From positions 1 through 18,438 of the forward strand of contig CAZGMS010000059.1 of NCBI GenBank assembly GCA_964526915.1: DNA of 18,438 nt. The letters are read 5' to 3'. The stretch comes from JAHJDR01 sp964526915 (GTDB taxonomy: Bacteria; UBA10199; JADGCS01). The translations under genes and the position numbers were made by a program. The notes below the pieces were generated by a model that saw only the letters and a program-made list of their open reading frames with translations, was not told where the DNA came from and did no database searches. Shown piece after piece: positions 14,788 through 18,438 of this stretch (positions are counted from its first letter, which is position 1; every line of letters starts with the position of its first letter).

Positions 14788-15150
14788 TCATTTCTCCAGA
14801 CATTGAACAATAAGATTTTTTATGTATTCCAGATCAAAGGGTTCTGTAATGTAATCGACAGCCCCCAGTTTCATGGCCTCCACGGCAGTTTCCAGATTAC
14901 CATATCCTGTAACCAAGATCACATCAGTATCAGCGTTGTTCCCTTTGATCCGCGCTAACGCATCCATTTCATCCTGCCCGGGTCTGGTAACATGCATTAA
15001 TACAACATCGGGTTTTTCACGCGCCACGGACTCCAGGCCCTGAAGATACTGTGGCACGACGCTGATCATGTGCCCTTCCTCCGCAAAGCACCTTGAAAGA
15101 ACATCACCAAAAACTTTTTTTTCTTCTATGATGAGAATTTTTTTGTTCAT
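14788..15150 (-). CDS. degenerate receiver-domain protein (pseudo-receiver)
   Basis: A 120-residue receiver fold recognisable from MNKKILIIEE, PDVVLMHVTRPG, DVILVTGYGNLETAVEAMKLGAVDYITEPF, closest to NtrC-type receivers, but with no output domain. Key phosphorylation residues are changed: the acidic pair is Glu9-Glu10, the phospho-acceptor Asp is His53, and the conserved Lys is Glu103; Thr81 remains. Phosphorylation at the usual site is therefore not possible. It probably works as a constitutive binding module, as known for atypical receivers. It starts 1 base after the stop of a CheC-like gene and ends 6 bases before the histidine kinase gene. GGGGG within the preceding gene serves as ribosome binding site. 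Likely partners are the adjacent CheC-like proteins or CheA, by inference. Confidence 0.88.
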   Translation of the reverse strand: MNKKILIIEEKKVFGDVLSRCFAEEGHMISVVPQYLQGLESVAREKPDVVLMHVTRPGQDEMDALARIKGNNADTDVILVTGYGNLETAVEAMKLGAVDYITEPFDLEYIKNLIVQCLEK

Positions 15151-15151
15151 G

Positions 15152-15760
15152 CTAAACCCCCATCGCCTCCAGCACCTTTCCCAAAGACTGCGCCTCAGGA
15201 ATAAAAAAGAAATACCCCATCACTCTTTCGTCCACGACAGACATCTCTGTATTCACCACAATGGCATGCTCAGCATTTTGATTTGTTTCTATCAGGACGT
15301 TCTGTATCAGGGCACCAGCCATATCTTGGGCAAAAGAAGGGAGCGACAAGTTGAACTGCAACTCCAGCATCTTGGAGAGGGCATTCAGGTATGAACCCGC
15401 CAGGATGGTGGCCACCTCCTTGATGGCAGACAGACCGATTTCATCCCAATCACCTTCCTGGTCTGCTGTCTGGCGTCCCATGAGAAGACAGGAAAGACGT
15501 GTCGCTTCTGCTTTCCCAAAAGTGATGAGGATGATCCCTGTCACGTCACCCAAAACGCGCAGGCACACGGCACTCACAATTGTTTCGGCTGGTCCAAAAA
15601 CACGGGTAGCTTCATCAATGGTCGAAAACTGCACCTGCGGCACATTGATGACAATCCTTTTCTTGATCATCTGCGACAAGGCTGTGGCAGCATTCCCCGC
15701 CCCGATACTGGACACCTCTTTGAGCGCATCAATCTGCAACTCACTGAGCATTGTATGCAT
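15152..15760 (-). CDS. CheC-like protein with both catalytic Asn residues replaced
   Basis: CheC proteins are phosphatases of phospho-CheY, with two pseudo-symmetric sites of the form (D/S)xxxExxN, then 22 residues, then Pro. Here (202 residues) site 1 is Asp11-Glu15-Ser18 with Pro41 and site 2 is Ser111-Glu115-Thr118 with Pro141. Spacing is exact, but both Asn are lost, so phosphatase activity is doubtful. Other family marks are SSIGAGNAATALSQMI, GDVTGIILITFGKAEA and the final YFFFIPEAQSLGKVLEAMGV. I chose the ATG at 15760, preceded at 6 bases by AAAGGA, over an upstream ATG at 15775 that overlaps that site. It is the third gene of the chemosensory operon, 45 bases after the other CheC-like gene and 1 base before the pseudo-receiver. 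Confidence 0.88.
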   Translation of the reverse strand: MHTMLSELQIDALKEVSSIGAGNAATALSQMIKKRIVINVPQVQFSTIDEATRVFGPAETIVSAVCLRVLGDVTGIILITFGKAEATRLSCLLMGRQTADQEGDWDEIGLSAIKEVATILAGSYLNALSKMLELQFNLSLPSFAQDMAGALIQNVLIETNQNAEHAIVVNTEMSVVDERVMGYFFFIPEAQSLGKVLEAMGV

Positions 15761-15805
15761 AAAACATCCTTTCACTTGAACGTATGAGCTTGATGACAGT
15801 CAGTG

Positions 15806-16411
15806 TCATACCTGAAGTTGAGTCAGGAATTTTTGCATCGTTTCGACAGTGGGGATAAAAACAAAGGAACCCTTGATCCGACTGTTTGACTCAACGAATT
15901 CTGTGGTCACACACAATCTCTCCTGCCTGTCCCCAAAAACGCTATCACAAATGCCGTACAGGATAACAGCGGCATCATCCTCCGCGTAAAGAGGCGTCTT
16001 GTGAAAAAAATTAAGATGGAGCATGTCAGAAAGCACAGAAAAAAATGAACCCGTGAGGATACTGCCAAGCTCTTTGAGCGCTGATTGAGCTTGCTCATCT
16101 ACAAAAGTTGTCGAGCCCCTCTGGCGTGTGAGCAGCAAATCACACAGGTTTAACGCGGCAGCCTTTTGAAACATGAAAATCGCGGCCCCTTGGGTATCCC
16201 CCAAGGTGATGAGATACACCCCCGCGACCTCAGGATCGTGTTCCTCCACAAACCCTTTCAGAAACACGTTGCTGGGGACAATTTCTGTTCTGACCACAGA
16301 CATCATGACTTTCTTGTTCATCATCTGAGAAAGGGCAATCGCCGCGTGTCCCGCTCCAATGTTTCCAGCCTCCCTCAGGGCATCGAGTTGAAGATTGGTA
16401 AGTTCTTTCAT
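15806..16411 (-). CDS. cheC: CheC-like chemotaxis phosphatase with one intact site
   Basis: A 201-residue CheC homologue. Site 1 has the full triad Asp10-Glu14-Asn17 (LDALREAGNIGAGHAAIALSQM), although the expected Pro at position 40 is Val. Site 2 is Ser110-Glu114-Ser117 with Pro140, so its Asn is lost. GDTQGAAIFMFQKAAALNL and the closing SFVFIPTVETMQKFLTQLQV also fit the family. If active, it would dephosphorylate a CheY-like receiver; the only phosphorylatable receiver visible here is encoded downstream in the same operon. GGGGA lies about 7 bases before the ATG. It begins 21 bases after cheA. Together with the next gene it makes a tandem, diverged CheC pair. Confidence 0.9.
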   Translation of the reverse strand: MKELTNLQLDALREAGNIGAGHAAIALSQMMNKKVMMSVVRTEIVPSNVFLKGFVEEHDPEVAGVYLITLGDTQGAAIFMFQKAAALNLCDLLLTRQRGSTTFVDEQAQSALKELGSILTGSFFSVLSDMLHLNFFHKTPLYAEDDAAVILYGICDSVFGDRQERLCVTTEFVESNSRIKGSFVFIPTVETMQKFLTQLQV

Positions 16412-16432
16412 TTGTTATCCCCAAATAAGGTG

Positions 16433-18385
16433 CTAAACAAGACCTGCCACATCGAGCACAAGGGCCACATTCCCGTCACCAAGAATTGTGGCACCCGCAA
16501 TACCTCTGACACCCCTCAATTCCCTGGCCAACTGTTTGACCACAATGTCCTGTTGGCTCACAAGCGAATCGACCACGATGCCAAATGGGTTGTTGCCAGT
16601 TTCGACAACAACAACGTTAAGGGCGTTTCGCGCTTCATACGCATGACTCTCCCAGTCCATCCTCACCAGAGGCAACACGCGGTCACGGTGAAAAAAGGTT
16701 TCCCTGTTTTCGATGGTGTTAATATTTTCTTCTTTTACAATAACCAATTCGATAATATTGGCGACAGGCATCGCATACGTACGTCCCTGCGACTTAACCA
16801 GCAGGGCTTTGATGACCGCCGTTGTGAGCGGAAGCCTCATGGAAAACTTTGTTCCTTCGTCCCGTTGTGATTGGATCAGCAGTGACCCTCCCAGTTTTTC
16901 CATTTTTGTACGCGCCACATCCAGGCCCACACCACGTCCTGACACTCTGGTGATCGCCTCCTTGGTGCTGAATCCTGGCTGTGTCGTCAGCAACAGGACC
17001 TCATGATCATTCATCTGTTGCAGGACCTCATGAGTGACCAGGCCTTTGGCCAGGGCCTGCTTTTTGACCAAATCAACGCTGATGCCTTTGCCATCATCAC
17101 TCACCTCAATGAAAACAGAATTTTTTTCTCGCCTCGCCGAAAGCGTGATCGTCCCGTCTTCACTTTTGTTTTTTGTTTTGCGCTCCGCAGGAGATTCAAT
17201 TCCGTGATCGACGGCATTTCTGATCAGATGGATGAGAGGCTCTCCCATCTCATCCAAAACTGTTCTGTCGAGTTCGATGTCGGCACCAACCATGTCGAGT
17301 CGAACCTTTTTATTCTCCGCCTTCGCCATATCCCTCACAAATCTGGGAAACCGCTCAAATATCTGCCCCACAGGAACCAGCCTGGCCTTCATCACCTCAT
17401 TTTGCAAATCATCGGTTAGCCGTCCCATTTGCTCTACAGCTGCTTTCAAGCCCATGCTGGTTTCGCGCATGTTCAAATCTGCAAAGCGCAATTTACAAAT
17501 CGTCAGCTCTTCAACCAGGTTCATGAGCTTATCCAACACCAGCACATCAACCCGAACACTCTGCAATTTCTTGATGTGTTCATGAAATGACTCTGGCGAT
17601 TCCCTGGAATCTGAGTCTGCGGCATCGCCACAGCTCAGGACGTTCCAGGCAGGATCAGCAGGGATCAAGACAATCTGAACCCCCTTGACTTCAAGAACCT
17701 CATTGACCAGTTGACTCACCTTCTCCGAAGATTCCCTGGTAATAAACACACAGCCAAACTGGTTTCCAAAACGCTCTTCCTCAATGGACAAGCTGTCGGG
17801 AAAGGATTTGATGACCTCTCCAATGGCGTGCAGATTTCTAAACACCATGAACGCACGCACGCTTTTTAAAACACAATGATCTTCGAGGGTGATCGTCAAT
17901 TGATACGGGAACAAGCCCTCCTGAGTCACCCTGGCAATTGTCCGTTTATCAAATTCATTAAGAGGTATTCCGGATGCTGTGATGTCATCTATGATCTGAG
18001 GTTTCTTTTGCATTACGGAGTGCAGGGCCGCCACAGCCTGACTGATGTCCACCTTAAGCTCCCTGCCTTCACGGATATCGTTGATCATTCTTTCCAGAAG
18101 ATCAAAAGATTGAAAAAGAATGTCAGCTGTTTTTTCCAACACCTCAACCTGACCACCCCTGAGTTGATCCAGCACATCTTCCATGTTGTGGGCCAAATCC
18201 GAAAGTGTTCTGTGCCCCATGCTGGCCGCCATGCTCTTGAGGGTGTGAACACAGCGAAAGATGGCGTTAAGGGCTTCCTTATTGTCGGGCTGCTTCTCGA
18301 AGAGCAAAAGACTCTGATTCATCTGTTGTAAAAGTTCAGCAGATTCCTGGAGAAAGAGTTTTTTGTATTCTTTTTCTTTAGCCAT
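16433..18385 (-). CDS. cheA: chemotaxis histidine kinase CheA
   Basis: A 650-residue CheA, the autophosphorylating kinase of chemosensory arrays. The HPt domain (1-about 105) carries phospho-acceptor His47 in VHTLKSMAASMG. Residues about 150-245 look like a P2-type regulator-docking domain. Dimerisation helices (278-335) include LDKLMNLVEELTICKLRF. The ATPase domain (336-520) has LIHLIRNAVDHGIESP, SDDGKGIS, TQPGFSTKEAITRVSGRGVGLDV and GTKFSMRLPLTTA. The C-terminal CheW-like domain (525-650) reaches its natural end, LVLDVAGLV. I chose the ATG at 18385 because the HPt domain begins there. The frame runs upstream as MRYEIRFTRYVIRT from a TTG at 18427, but that part is palindromic repeat. No ribosome binding site precedes the ATG. 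It is the first visible gene of the operon; its promoter lies beyond the window. Confidence 0.95.
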   Translation of the reverse strand: MAKEKEYKKLFLQESAELLQQMNQSLLLFEKQPDNKEALNAIFRCVHTLKSMAASMGHRTLSDLAHNMEDVLDQLRGGQVEVLEKTADILFQSFDLLERMINDIREGRELKVDISQAVAALHSVMQKKPQIIDDITASGIPLNEFDKRTIARVTQEGLFPYQLTITLEDHCVLKSVRAFMVFRNLHAIGEVIKSFPDSLSIEEERFGNQFGCVFITRESSEKVSQLVNEVLEVKGVQIVLIPADPAWNVLSCGDAADSDSRESPESFHEHIKKLQSVRVDVLVLDKLMNLVEELTICKLRFADLNMRETSMGLKAAVEQMGRLTDDLQNEVMKARLVPVGQIFERFPRFVRDMAKAENKKVRLDMVGADIELDRTVLDEMGEPLIHLIRNAVDHGIESPAERKTKNKSEDGTITLSARREKNSVFIEVSDDGKGISVDLVKKQALAKGLVTHEVLQQMNDHEVLLLTTQPGFSTKEAITRVSGRGVGLDVARTKMEKLGGSLLIQSQRDEGTKFSMRLPLTTAVIKALLVKSQGRTYAMPVANIIELVIVKEENINTIENRETFFHRDRVLPLVRMDWESHAYEARNALNVVVVETGNNPFGIVVDSLVSQQDIVVKQLARELRGVRGIAGATILGDGNVALVLDVAGLV

Positions 18386-18390
18386 TGTTC

Positions 18391-18438
18391 GTATCACGTA
18401 TCTCGTGAAGCGTATCTCGTATCTCAAGATACGCTTCA
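18391..18438. repeat. palindromic repeat element upstream of cheA, cut by window edge
   Basis: TGAAGCGTATCT (18406-18417) and AGATACGCTTCA (18427-18438) form a perfect 12-base inverted repeat with a 9-base loop. CGTATCTCG occurs twice (18397-18405, 18411-18419). The stretch is shared with the element in the kinase gene (reverse strand of 13425-13460). It fills the space just ahead of the cheA start, where a ribosome binding site would be expected, and may continue beyond the window. Confidence 0.65.

Noticed and set aside
18386..18427. 14-residue upstream extension of CheA from a TTG
   Set aside because: It is encoded by palindromic repeat DNA and precedes the conserved HPt start; kept only as a finding.

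Overview
The window looks like a chromosomal segment of a Gram-negative bacterium. The signs are a lipoprotein with a lipobox, a secreted Spy/CpxP-like protein, an ECF sigma factor and a squalene-hopene cyclase. Hopanoid synthesis together with CheA and CheC homologues fits several deltaproteobacteria-like or uncultured lineages, but no gene here fixes the taxon. Nearly all genes lie on the minus strand; one lipoprotein gene is on the plus strand. I see no rRNA, tRNA, CRISPR array, transposase or phage gene.

Left part (1-4269): adenylosuccinate synthetase (purA, 3' end cut by the window edge) follows a class V aminotransferase of the alanine/serine-glyoxylate type. Upstream is a VapBC-like toxin-antitoxin pair with a palindromic operator, then about 1 kb of very AT-rich DNA without a convincing gene. 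That stretch carries two perfect and two near-perfect DnaA-box sequences.

Middle part (4270-11332): an orphan XdhC/CoxI-family protein and a small membrane protein lie downstream of a three-gene module (Spy-like sensor, ECF sigma factor, candidate anti-sigma factor) with overlapping genes and a candidate ECF-type promoter. A plus-strand lipoprotein gene follows. It is flanked by hairpins and converges on a 76-residue membrane protein encoded just downstream of squalene-hopene cyclase.

Right part (11441-18438): seven tightly packed minus-strand genes encode an unusual chemosensory-like pathway. In transcription order they are CheA, two CheC-like proteins, a receiver that has lost its phospho-acceptor Asp, a GAF-PAS histidine kinase fused to a degenerate GGDEF domain, an intact CheY-like receiver, and CheR. 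No chemoreceptor, CheW or CheB is present in the window. Three of the four CheC-type active sites have lost the key Asn. CheR ends in a peptide resembling the CheY-binding N-terminus of FliM. Together these suggest a specialised pathway in which several classical parts have become binding or scaffold modules.

The same operon carries three copies of a palindromic element built on CGTATCTCG. One is read in frame as an extra segment of about 27 residues inside the kinase ATP-binding domain, one encodes the kinase C-terminus, and one lies immediately upstream of cheA. A different REP-like element is translated in the anti-sigma gene. In-frame invasion by palindromic repeats is therefore a second theme of this window.
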